This document shows, piece after piece, positions 22,750 through 31,399 of a DNA stretch of 64,000 bases. Origin of the DNA: Megalonaias nervosa (taxonomy: Eukaryota; Mollusca; Bivalvia; Unionida; Unionidae); contig JAECUM010001147.1 of assembly GCA_016617855.1 (NCBI GenBank), positions 62,001 through 126,000 of the forward strand. Direction: 5' to 3'. How positions within the stretch are numbered: position 1 is the stretch's first letter; each line of letters opens with the position of its first letter. The notes below the pieces were generated by a model. That model saw only the letters and a program-made list of their open reading frames with translations, had not been told where the DNA came from and did not search any database. Position numbers and translations under genes: made by a program.

Positions 22750-23061
22750 ATGATTGAAACCAGGAACAAGTGTATTTGGCTTAAACTTGGTCATATCTCT
22801 TATTGTGATAAACCATGTATAAATGAATACTGCGGAAATCACATGCAAAAGTATCAAAAATGGAAGTACAGGACCAAAACCATGTGTGCAATGCGGTGTT
22901 GGAGTCAGAGGAAAAACACAGTTATGTCTAAAATGTGGCGGAAAAAATACAGGGAATTAAAACGATATTATGACAAAAAAAATACCTTGTCAGGTAAATC
23001 TCCTATAAAAACCGTAGAGGATTATCTGACCAGATTTCAGAATAATGATTTAAACAAATAA
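22750..23061 (+). pseudogene. Small cysteine-rich zinc-ribbon protein (frame-broken)
   Basis: About 103 codons. The N-terminal part has KCIWLKLGHISYCDKPC and EYCGNH, a cysteine cluster. Between about 22855 and 22960 the sensible reading is in another frame, where PCVQCGVGVRGKTQLCLKCG forms a CxxC...CxxC ribbon. The first frame resumes with a basic helix (YRELKRYYDKK) and an acidic tail. Both changes of frame fall at A runs. Zinc-ribbon proteins of this size often act in viral transcription or replication, but I cannot assign a role. It is divergent from the polymerase gene and 13 nt upstream of the HNH gene. Confidence 0.6.
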
Positions 23062-23074
23062 TATTATTATATAA

Positions 23075-23576
23075 ATGGAGCAAAAAGAATTTGTAGCACA
23101 TCCGATCATCAAAAATTATGAAGCGTCTCGTGATGGCGTGATCAGAAACTGTCGCTCAAAAAAACCAGTCGGTAGTCTTGATAAATTTGGTTATTTTAGA
23201 TTCAGTGTTAGTAGAAATAAAAAAATATTTCTCACATAGGTTCATCTTTGAATGTTATTTTGGATTGATTAAAAACGGATTTGTAGTTGACCACTTTGAT
23301 GGGAATCCCCAGAATAATAATTTATCTAATCTACAAGTTATAACACAGAGTCAGAATTCTGCATGTGGAAATACTGGAAGGTGTAAAGTATTCGTAAAGA
23401 GAGCTATTAAATCCATAAATACAGAAACAGACCAAGAAATAACTTTCCCATCAATGAATGCGGCTGCCAGATATTTTGATATACATCCACGATCGGTACA
23501 ATTTGTAGCAAATAAAACATACAAATCAGCATTTTCGAAAACATATAATCAGCGGATAGTATTTGAATATATCTAA
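23075..23576 (+). pseudogene. HNH homing-endonuclease-like protein with NUMOD-type repeats
   Basis: A start at 23075 gives MEQKEFVAHPIIKNYEASRD, like the NUMOD4 module that precedes phage HNH nucleases. After a frame break in an A run near 23220 the sequence has HRFIFECYFG, then VDHFDGNPQNNNLSNLQVIT, the HNH_3-type catalytic block with its His/Asn residues. It ends with a NUMOD1/IENR1-like DNA-binding helix (SINTETDQEITFPSMNAAAR, then YFDIHPRSVQFV). Such proteins are typical of phages and giant viruses, where they act as free-standing homing nucleases. In a Polinton this suggests a parasite within a parasite or a recruited nuclease. It sits between the zinc-ribbon gene and the convergent coiled-coil gene. 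Confidence 0.8.
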
Positions 23577-23612
23577 CTCTGTCTTCCTAACAAAAAACAG
23601 ATAGTTCTACTG

Positions 23613-23867
23613 TCAATTTTGCCAAGGCTTTTGTTTAGCCATAATTACAGTCAAGGGTCCACTTTCACCGTCGCTGCTCTCAGCGTCATTATCATTTTTG
23701 ACAGAATCAGATAGCATAATCTTTCTTAATTGCATTACACGATTGTCCACGATCTTTTTTCTTTCGTACTCGTGAGACAGTTCGGATTTAATCTTTTCGA
23801 TTGACTGTACAAGAGGTGCAAATAGCTTTACCTGATTGTCGTTTACCATAGCTAGTGATTCAAGCAT
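23613..23867 (-). CDS. Small coiled-coil protein ending MAKQKPWQN
   Basis: An intact 84-codon frame, one of the few unbroken ones here. It has a helical middle (IEKIKSELSHEYERKKI), a Ser/Asp/Glu-rich acidic stretch, and a short tail MAKQKPWQN. A diverged, inverted copy lies at 25033-25226. Between the copies the codons of the last nine residues differ only at synonymous sites, which suggests selection on that peptide. Family and function are unknown. It is convergent with the HNH gene. Confidence 0.6.
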   Translation of the reverse strand: MLESLAMVNDNQVKLFAPLVQSIEKIKSELSHEYERKKIVDNRVMQLRKIMLSDSVKNDNDAESSDGESGPLTVIMAKQKPWQN

Positions 23868-23894
23868 AGATTGATAAATGAATTTTATAAATCT

Positions 23895-24056
23895 TCAGTT
23901 TGAAGATAGTGTATATTTATTTTCAAATTTTCTCTGTTGCAGTGATTCAAAATCGCACATAATTTTCTGAGGGTCGAGATTATCAGATATTTTTATTCCG
24001 TTATGTTTTAGTTTTTTAATAGCACAGATAATATCATTGATGTTTTCATGGTTCAT
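23895..24056 (-). CDS. Small hypothetical protein, 53 residues
   Basis: The minus-strand frame from an ATG at 24056 (MNHENINDIICAIKKLK) ends with QRKFENKYTLSSN. A long TA-rich stretch sits immediately before the start, as before other genes of this element. Charged and helical. No family recognised. It lies directly upstream of the coiled-coil gene on the same strand. Confidence 0.4.
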   Translation of the reverse strand: MNHENINDIICAIKKLKHNGIKISDNLDPQKIMCDFESLQQRKFENKYTLSSN

Positions 24057-24273
24057 TATATATATATATATATTTATATATTTAAAATAAAAAAATATTA
24101 GCCCCCATGACTTTTTTTTTGTCAGGGAGCTATTTTTGTGTGATATATGGTTATGAAATATATACAGATGGTTTATGATTTTGATTTTGATTTTGGACGG
24201 CACAAACATATAGATGATTCTATGAACATGAAATATATACAAATGGTGATGACGGGGGAATCTTGTCTACGTC

Positions 24274-24371
24274 CAACAGATTTTGTACACTCTCCCCCCA
24301 TACAAAACCCCGGGGAGTGTAAAAGGTACCCCCTCAAGGGTGTATGATAGGAGAGTGTATTTTGTCTGTTG
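24274..24371. other. Nested hairpin region
   Basis: CAACAGATTTTGTACACTCT (24274 on) can pair with GAGAGTGTATTTTGTCTGTT (24351-24370). The inner part TACACTCTCCCC can instead pair with GGGGAGTGTA (24312-24321). The two partners compete, so alternative folds are possible. It lies in the ~1-kb gene-poor centre of the Polinton, 70 bp from the tRNA-like sequence. Role unknown. Confidence 0.4.
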
Positions 24372-24444
24372 TGGATTTCGAGGAAATGCTCCGGGTTCCC
24401 CCAATTAAATAGCATCAGTCGCCAAATACAAGATAATATCTTTA

Positions 24445-24526
24445 GCATTTTGGAGACTCGAACACGCGAGAGTCTGTAGAGCTTCGATCTACGTCCAACC
24501 GTCTTACCATTTCGGCCATCGTTCTC
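24445..24526 (-). tRNA. Degenerate class II (Ser/Leu-type) tRNA-like sequence
   Basis: On the minus strand GATGGCCGAAATGGTAAGAC resembles the 5' part and D arm of serine or leucine tRNAs. GTTGGACGTAGATCGAA sits at the anticodon arm (UAG at the anticodon place). A long variable region follows, then GTGTTCGAGTC at the T arm. The acceptor and T stems pair poorly, and the base before the anticodon is G rather than T. It is therefore a decayed or highly diverged tRNA, or a pol III promoter remnant, not a confident functional gene. Confidence 0.35.
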
Positions 24527-24644
24527 TTATCAATAATACAGTTGAATTTAAGTATATAAAATATTTGCGCTGTCTCACAGGACTTGTATTACTAATGTAG
24601 CGTGAATTTACTTTAATTTTCAAAATTAATAAAATAATCCACGT

Positions 24645-24806
24645 ATGAGTTATCGTTCGTTAAGGTCAAAATACGTTAGAGCTAAAAATAACTCTACGTA
24701 CTTGGTATATAAAACTGACGTGAGTTTAAGGTTATTAGAGTCAAATTATTCCTCTCTGTTACAAATTGCTGCTTCACTAACAGCGATGCTTACAGAAAAC
24801 AGATAG
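24645..24806 (+). CDS. Small hypothetical protein, 53 residues
   Basis: Intact plus-strand frame starting MSYRSLRSKYVRAKNN and ending ASLTAMLTENR. Basic N terminus, then a hydrophobic-helical end (LLQIAASLTAML). No homology recognised. It is the only open frame in the 24.5-25.0 kb interval. Confidence 0.35.
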   Translation: MSYRSLRSKYVRAKNNSTYLVYKTDVSLRLLESNYSSLLQIAASLTAMLTENR

Positions 24807-25032
24807 ATCACTAAATAATTAACGAAAAACGATATATATCGTGTCCGTACGGGGACTGAAATACCTCTATAGATAACATGTATTACAAGGAAGATAATCG
24901 TTTATTGCTCTACAGAGAGAGAGACAGAGCAGAGTTATCGCGCTTCATTATATAATCAATTACAGTGAAAAAAATAATTTTTATCCGTGTTTTTGAGAGA
25001 AATGTATATAGAGATCTGCCAAGTGTTACAAT

Positions 25033-25226
25033 TTAGACCCTCTCTCTCAAGTTATTGACAAAATTAAGCTAGAATTATCGCATGAATACGAACAGAAAAA
25101 GATTATAAACTTTCGTATAAGACAGTTAAGAGAGTATTGTGATAATGAAATTGAAAGTGAAAGTAATGATGAAAGTGAAAGTGTATCAGTGTGATAATGG
25201 CTAAACAAAAACCCTGGCAAAACTGA
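25033..25226 (+). pseudogene. Inverted diverged copy of the coiled-coil gene
   Basis: Plus-strand sequence encoding IDKIKLELSHEYEQKKI, an acidic Ser/Glu stretch and, in a shifted frame at 25197-25226, MAKQKPWQN followed by a stop. It matches the protein at 23613-23867 in opposite orientation. The 5' part is missing or unreadable (stops upstream of 25033), and the tail is out of frame with the body. Confidence 0.65.
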
Positions 25227-25365
25227 AAAGTTTATTTATTTATTTATATTCTATCTTTGATAGACATCAGATTGAATAAAATAACTATTATGTCTGTGTT
25301 TTGTGATATCATCGCACTTTCTGCAAACAAGCATCAGAATGACACAATAACTATTCTATCTTTTA

Positions 25366-26893
25366 TCAGAATAACAAACAACTATTCTGACCCGATATTT
25401 TTTTTTTTATTTGTTCTACGATGACGCATTGTGATAAAAACGCATTATGAGCGACATACAGATTTATATTTAGTTCTTCATTTCTTGTGTCCAGAATGCG
25501 ATTGCTTTGGTCTGTAAGTTTAAAGTGTATTCTTGATAATAACGGATTATGAACTCGCAGGTACACGGGGTTAATTGGCTCTGATACAATTAACCAACCT
25601 GGTGGGGCTAATGGACTAAAACTGTATAATATGTACCCTTGCTGGGCCTGGTTAGACTTAGAAAGATCTACCTGATAGCTACCTTCAATAACATCGCATA
25701 CCAGATTGACTGCAATTGTTGTTGTTATGTTTACAATACCTGGCGATATATGACGTCCGGCACCAAAAGGGTTGTTATTGTGTTTTAGTATAGCCGGTGG
25801 TGGGGCTATTTTTCTCCATGATTCAATTACTCCCGGATAATATTCTTCAATAAGATCATTTAATGATTTCTTCATTTCAGCATTATTTAAATCTGGTATA
25901 ATAAATGTTTGTAAATCTTTTTCTGTTTTTTTATAATGATTAAGAAATAACTTGATTAGTGTAAATATATTCATTAAGATTAGTTGCAGCGTTTATAATA
26001 CTTCGATTGGCGATGCATGAATCGAGTAAGATACCATTGAAGTGTTTTATTGACTCGATTATTTGCCGCTTGACATTATCATCATAATGTTGAGATAATG
26101 AAATAAGTAAACTTCTTAAATCATTAAATGTTTTATCGTATTCAGGCTTAAGAGTATCTAAAAATTCTTTAAAAAATTTTTCATCAACAATCTGTCGATT
26201 CTGCGTCCTGGCTTCTACAACGAAATCAAATGCTGATCTAGATATCCTGGGAATACTTTTACCGTCAAAATCGGTAAAGTAATGTGTATGATGCCATGGA
26301 TCAAGTTCAAATATTAAGTTCCATGGATGTTTTCCTCGATATTCTGGATCTTTAATGAATTTTTCTTCACTCGTTTTAAATTCATTTTTAGTTGGTTCTG
26401 AAACTCCATTATAAACAGGTGCGACTTCAGGCCATCCTAACACTGATCTGATAGAACTCTGATAAATATCTACGAGGTAATCAGGAGATTTATTTCAATC
26501 ACCGCTGATAGTGTTGGTTCGTAAGCAGTAATCGCTATTTTAGATTCTTTCCCTGTGATAGATTTAATTCTGCGTTGGAACTCATCATTAATCTCGTCTA
26601 TCTGACAACTGCCCGTTCTAATTCCAACAACTTGCCAATCAGGTGTTCCATCCGGTTTATTTTTATTCGCAAATACCAGTGAATTATTTGCTGGTTGTCC
26701 ACCAGATCGTTTTGACCTAAATATTAGGCCAGCTATGATAAACTCGAAGCTGCGCTAATGCAATTTCCTTTATTGGAATTGCGGTCGGAAAATTAACGCT
26801 AAATTCAGGATTGGTTGAACTTAATGATATCATAGTAGTTTTTGACGGTGTTGTATTAGCTACCAACTGCTGTAATAATTCTAACGATGACAT
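25366..26893 (-). pseudogene. Polinton structural-type protein with large central insert (broken)
   Basis: A minus-strand region of about 509 codons from an ATG at 26893 (MSSLELLQQLVANTT). The first part has NFPTAIPIKEIALAQLRVYH and WQVVGIRTGSCQIDEIND, then RSVLGW. The last part has VNITTTIAVNLVCDVIEGSY, GYILYSFSPLAPPGW and HFKLTDQSNRILDTRNEEL. Both ends match, by pattern, a widespread Polinton/adintovirus protein of unknown function that is thought to be virion-associated. Between them lies a ~200-residue insert (26430-25800) I do not recognise. Frame breaks fall near 26720, 26495 and 25955; the last could instead be a natural gene overlap. Confidence 0.65.
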
Positions 26894-26928
26894 TATTTAA
26901 AATACTCCGTATTTAATAGAGCGGAAAT

Positions 26929-27408
26929 TCAACCCTCCACTTTATCATTAGAATCCACTTTGAATGCCTCATGATAAGTTTCTATTATCGTTGCGAACTC
27001 CTCATCAGATATTTTACCATCGCTGAGATACGCCGAAAGATACGATGATAATTTAGAATAAGATGATGTTGCTGTGTGCAATTTCATTATGTACTCGTTT
27101 AGTTTATCATTTGTACACGTAGATATTTTCTTAGCGATAATACTGAAAATACCTGCGCATGTTGTTGCCGTTGAAACTATAATTGTTACAACTGCAGGCG
27201 CTGTCATCGTTATTGTTGATAGTAATAATCCAGTTCCAGCAATAACAGCAGAAACCGAGTATACCATTATATCAATAACAACCATACGTCGCCGATATTT
27301 TTTTACCTTTATCGTGTAATCGTCGATGATATTTTTTAGTTTGGTTTGACACTCACATACTTGAGCGTATCTGTGACGTTGAACATCGATAAATGACTCT
27401 TGATTCAT
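26929..27408 (-). CDS. Two-membrane-segment protein
   Basis: Intact 159-codon minus-strand gene. An N-terminal helical, charged region (QTKLKNIIDDYTIKVKKYRR) is followed by two hydrophobic segments (about residues 45-65, MVVIDIMVYSVSAVIAGTGL, and 70-92, APAVVTIIVSTATTC). A second helix follows, and a tail AYLSDGKISDEEFATIIETY that looks like half an EF hand. Similar two-helix proteins recur in Polintons of aquatic animals as far as I recall; I cannot give a function. It could be a membrane-active virion or holin-like factor, but that is speculation. It lies just downstream of the fibre gene. Confidence 0.65.
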   Translation of the reverse strand: MNQESFIDVQRHRYAQVCECQTKLKNIIDDYTIKVKKYRRRMVVIDIMVYSVSAVIAGTGLLLSTITMTAPAVVTIIVSTATTCAGIFSIIAKKISTCTNDKLNEYIMKLHTATSSYSKLSSYLSAYLSDGKISDEEFATIIETYHEAFKVDSNDKVEG

Positions 27409-27417
27409 TATACTTAT

Positions 27418-28536
27418 CTAGATAACTAACTGAGGAGTTTCACATACAAATTCCAAGCACCACCAGTATAGTGCTCTGGTTAATTTTTTATCAGATGCTT
27501 CCAGCAGAAATGTTTCTTCCGCATCTTTATTTATTATGACGGATACAACTCCAGAAAAAGTATCGTTTGAATAACGCCATGGAAATGTAGTAAATATACT
27601 GAATTTTGCACTACTAAATACGGACAGTCTGTATACACCAGTGACTTCTGCGGTGTGTTTGAGATTATTATCTTGCAGTGTCCATACTCCTAATCCTGAT
27701 GCTACTGTGTATACTACGTTGAAGATCTGCTTGTGAGGAATTTTAATAAGATTCGTTTTTTCAATGATATTAGGAATTCCACTAACAATATCGTTGATTT
27801 TCATGTTAATGTCGGTAAGTTTTATGTCAACGACTGGTGGAGTTCCAAAAAAGTCATTAATAGATCTGTTTATATTTCTACGGAAATTTAGAAATGTTTG
27901 TACATGATTAATATAATCAGTTCTAAATGCAGCAATTCCATCATTGATTGTCGTTAACGAAGTCGTTATTGGAATTTCCTTATCGTCGACGTATTTCTTC
28001 GTTGCAGCGTCAAAGTCTGTTTCTGGTGTTCTGAGATTATTAATACCATTATTATTCATGTCGAGAAATGCACGCATTATACCACCGCGCACTGACACGT
28101 ACTTGGATTCTTGATCATCGACGTATTTTTTTGTTGCTGCGTCTGTATTTGCGATTGGATCTCCAAGATATGTAATTTTTCTTCCTGACATAATAATGTC
28201 ACCGGTAAATACATCACCAGTTTTCTTAACATAGTCGTTAACCGATTTACCGGAATCCTGTATTTTACCTTGATCAGTGAAAGTAACGATATTATTAACA
28301 ACCGCGTTGGGAATTCGTACAAGTACATCTAGTAGTTGTATGTTACTCGTTTTTAATCGTCCTTGTTTGTCCTGAAAAACGACGACTTCATTTTGATCCA
28401 CACTTGTGATATTTAATAAATCATCGATTTCATTTCTGAGTTGATCAAGAGTTGCATATTTAGATAAATCGACCTTCTTCTGATCTTTGCGAGAGATCTT
28501 CCATAAATATCTACCATTATATTTACTGATATCTGT
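27418..28536 (-). CDS. Phage-like fibre protein
   Basis: An open minus-strand frame of about 373 codons. Two tail-fibre-type repeats are clear: GDPIANTDAATKKYVDD and TPETDFDAATKKYVDD, each preceded by a met-gly/asn segment (IIMSGRKITYL, FLDMNNNGINNL). This is the repeat found in T4-like phage fibres and in Polinton fibres. The C-terminal third is beta-rich and probably the receptor-binding head. The start is unclear: the frame follows the protease stop at 28537-28539 without an ATG, and the first ATG-like start would drop the N-terminal KYNGRYLWKI and LSKYATLDQLRNEI segments. It would project from the capsid and bind cells. The frame itself is unbroken. Confidence 0.8.
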   Translation of the reverse strand, partial: TDISKYNGRYLWKISRKDQKKVDLSKYATLDQLRNEIDDLLNITSVDQNEVVVFQDKQGRLKTSNIQLLDVLVRIPNAVVNNIVTFTDQGKIQDSGKSVNDYVKKTGDVFTGDIIMSGRKITYLGDPIANTDAATKKYVDDQESKYVSVRGGIMRAFLDMNNNGINNLRTPETDFDAATKKYVDDKEIPITTSLTTINDGIAAFRTDYINHVQTFLNFRRNINRSINDFFGTPPVVDIKLTDINMKINDIVSGIPNIIEKTNLIKIPHKQIFNVVYTVASGLGVWTLQDNNLKHTAEVTGVYRLSVFSSAKFSIFTTFPWRYSNDTFSGVVSVIINKDAEETFLLEASDKKLTRALYWWCLEFVCETPQLVI

Positions 28537-28941
28537 TTAAGTGTGATACCGTTCAGTAGTGAACGCGTGCACGACTTTATGAGGTGGTTTTGTTGATTTT
28601 GATATAGCATCAAGTACATTAAGTACTTCACGACCACATATTGGTGGATCAGTTAATGTTTGTGTTGGTAACGTTGAATACCAGATTGGAGCAGTATTAT
28701 TGCTGACATAATGAAGAAATTCTTTTGGTGACGCTAATCCATATGAATCAAAGTAAATAGTTCCACGTGGATCAATTGCATATCCAACCCAATGCGTGCC
28801 TGATCCAGAATTTTTATCGAGATTGATAATACCAGTTTCTAAATCGCTAGCGATTTTAGGTAGTTGATCGCGCATGAAAACACCTCTGAAGTTTTTTATT
28901 TTTAATTTTTTAGCAGCATTAAGTAAATCAAAATTGGACAT
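28537..28941 (-). CDS. Adenain-like cysteine protease
   Basis: Intact 134-codon minus-strand gene starting MSNFDLLNAAKKLKI at 28941. The C48/C5 (adenain/Ulp1) landmarks are all visible: His in SGTHWVGYAID, Asp in IYFDSYGL, Gln in LPTQTLTD and the nucleophile in DPPICGREVL. The N-terminal FRGVFMRDQLPKI is the usual Polinton opening. It would mature capsid proteins during assembly. It follows the pX-like gene by 8 nt, and its stop is in frame with the fibre gene. The size is at the short end for the family. Confidence 0.88.
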   Translation of the reverse strand: MSNFDLLNAAKKLKIKNFRGVFMRDQLPKIASDLETGIINLDKNSGSGTHWVGYAIDPRGTIYFDSYGLASPKEFLHYVSNNTAPIWYSTLPTQTLTDPPICGREVLNVLDAISKSTKPPHKVVHAFTTERYHT

Positions 28942-28949
28942 GGGTGATA

Positions 28950-29448
28950 TTAGTAAACTGTCCCGGGAAGTCTTAGACCCTTTCCGTACCACGAATACGG
29001 GGTCCCTGGTAATCTTAGACCCTTTCCGTACCACGAATACGGGGTTCCTGGTAGTCTTAGACCTTTTCCCTTTTTTTTGATTCCTTGTCCGGTTGCTTTC
29101 TTTAATGCCATTCCAGCAGCAGTTCCAACAGCACCTAGCAGCTGCTTTTGCAACAGCTGGGGCTGCAGCTGCTATTAATGCTGGTATAGCTGCGAGAAGT
29201 GGAAATATACCACCCGATTTAGCAACGTCTTTGATGGCGCCCGCAGAAAGATTAAGTTTGACGCCTTTATTTGATTTTTTAGCTTCATTGAAGTTTTTGA
29301 ACTGACGCTCGGTCAACGATAGTTTATTTGCACCGGTCATCTGTTCTCGCTTTAGCGATATTTTTATTCCACAGTTATTTTTTTATGCTGATTGTAGCTT
29401 TTTAATCTGACCAGGAGTCAGACTCACACTAACGTTATGATATGGCAT
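28950..29448 (-). pseudogene. pX-like virion protein with 14-residue tandem repeats
   Basis: Minus-strand start at 29448 (MPYHNVSVSLTPGQIKKLQ). A helical LT..Q motif appears twice (SLTPGQIKKL and SLTERQFKNF), followed by a hydrophobic Ala-rich segment (GGIFPLLAAIPALIAAAAPA) and GTAAGMALKKATGQG. The C terminus is a basic repeat GKGLRLPGTPYSWY, present two and a half times at the DNA level as a 42-bp tandem (about 28965-29060). The layout matches adintovirus/adenovirus pX-type condensing proteins. A stop at 29383-29385 and a frame break near 29140 interrupt it. It would package DNA or contact membrane. Confidence 0.65.
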
Positions 29449-29491
29449 TATTAATATTATGAACGATCTAATTACATGTTTAGAAAATATT

Positions 29492-30878
29492 TTACATATT
29501 TTCTACTGGAGCATCAATAATTCTCATTCGTCCACCAACACCTTCGAGTAACATCGATTTATCGCTGAATATAACTGCGATTGCTCTATAATTAGGAACA
29601 GCTCCAACATCTCTATTAACATGAGCTCGAAAATATATATCTACAACAGATTGTCTGGTTACATCTAAGTGTTCTAGTGAAAAGTAATAAATCGGATACA
29701 GCGTTGTAAAATCTAGCTGCGATATTTGTAAACCAGTATCAATGTTTTGATCACGCCCCATGAATGTCATTAATCGATGATAGGCACGTGCTACATGATT
29801 TTGTTCGAAATTCAACAAAATATCCTCGGATGGTTCTTGATGTCCATTTATCCTTAATGAAACCTCAGAAACACCAAGTTTGTCAAATATCGTTATACTT
29901 TCATCTTGATCGTTTACTCGTGCAATATTTTTGAAGCGCAATAAATATATGTCTTGGTGCAGAAACACCTTGCTGAGAAGCTATTTGCCACGTAAATAAA
30001 CCATTAACAGCGCTATCTACAGCATCTGTGGTCATAGTCAACCATGACAAAGTTGATTTACCGCCTTGACTCATAAAAGATAGCAACCGGTCTTCTTCAG
30101 ATATCGACGGAGTCATCACTGGCATCCACAGTGAAAGTTTTGTTAGTACTACTATACCAGGATCACCAATGGGTCTCCATAATGCATCATTATCAGTGTT
30201 TTTTAGTACAAGTACAACCGTATGTTTAGCTCCGAAAATGACTTTTCTGACATTTCTACAGAATCCAAAGATATGTGACAGTGGAATCGCACATGAAAAT
30301 GCTCTCCTATCACCTCTTAACATTGCTTGACGTGCTGCAAATCCTAAGTTAAAATTTGCATTCATCGATAATACTGCAGTGGTATCTGCAGCTCCTCCTG
30401 CATCTCTCACATTACCAATATTTACGTTTCTACTTTCTGGAAAATCGGTTGTATCCTTTGCAAACATCATTGATGGACCAGCCGATCTTGAATAATCGTC
30501 GCTGTATCTTGCTAAACCCAATATTGTTGTAGCAACATCAACGTCTTTCTGAATAGATTCAATATTTTTTCCGTCAATCATGTACGTAGCGCTGTCAAAT
30601 AACGCCATAATACCGTTATTAACAAAACCAACCCTAATATCAGCGGCATATGCTACTGGTGCTGCAGAAGCAACGTTATTTAAAATCTCACCTTCTACCT
30701 CAATAAATGCCTCAGCGGGTAGAAAATACCTACTTGTATCCTGAACCTGTAGTTCGATTCGTCCACGCTGATTTGGCAGTCGTGCGTCATAAGAATAATA
30801 CTGATAATCACGCACAGACTCATCTTTGAGAACTGGTGCGTCCATGTCAAATGCGGGGTCAGATATGCGCTTAAACAT
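29492..30878 (-). pseudogene. Double jelly-roll major capsid protein (one frame break)
   Basis: A minus-strand gene of about 462 codons from 30878 (MFKRISDPAFDMDAPV). Typical landmarks are LPAEAFIEVEGEI near the start, FNLGFAARQAMLRGD and FSCAIPLSHIFGFCRNVRKV mid-way, and IFDKLGVSEVSLRINGHQEP in the second half. The two open pieces overlap and meet near 29945 at an A run. The length and order suit the Polinton/adenovirus-like double jelly-roll capsid protein, which forms trimeric capsomers. It is preceded by the small basic protein and followed by the pX-like gene, as in adintovirus-type elements. Apart from the break it looks well preserved. Confidence 0.88.
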
Positions 30879-30886
30879 CTTTATTA

Positions 30887-31366
30887 TTATCGTCTTCGTC
30901 TAACACGAAGACCACTTCGAGAAGTGAGACCACTTCCTGCTATCAGACTAGCGGTTATATTTTTTTCCTTTTCCGACATTGGTACACCAGCCAACTCCGC
31001 TAGGTTTTGATTAGCAGCTTGATTTATTATTTTACTTACACTTGCGGACATCACTTCAGTGCTAGCCAATTTCACAGGTTGAGGTCGGGTCGCTTGTGGT
31101 CTGCGTATTAATCGTGATAGTCTATCTTTGATCGCCGAGAATGCTTTGCTAGCAATATTACCAACAGCGCTTATACCTTTTTCACGAACAACATCAATAG
31201 CTTTCATTCCCAGTTGCTTTGCGATCGGTATTGCTTTTGGGGCTATCCTTCTAAACAGACCCTGAACAATATCACCTAGTCCATCTCCGTAGGTCGTTTT
31301 GTATACTGGTAATCAAGAGTTTATTACCCTGACCATGGTTGGTCCACGAGTATTGTGTATGATCAT
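30887..31366 (-). pseudogene. Small basic virion-associated protein (one stop)
   Basis: Minus-strand frame from an ATG at 31366 (MIIHNTRGPTMVRVI) with an in-frame stop at 31313-31315. Downstream of it, TYGDGLGDIVQGLFRRIAPK and AIDVVREKGISAVGNIA match the pattern of a conserved Polinton minor capsid protein. The protein ends in SGLRVRRRR, 9 nt before the major capsid start. It probably stabilises the capsid interior. That is inference from position and pattern. Confidence 0.65.
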
Positions 31367-31399
31367 CTTATTATTAAGTGACTTTATCACTAATTGTAT

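Noticed and set aside
28950..29153. Separate small gene overlapping the pX-like gene
   Set aside because: Best explained as the second frame of the same pX-like protein after a frame break.
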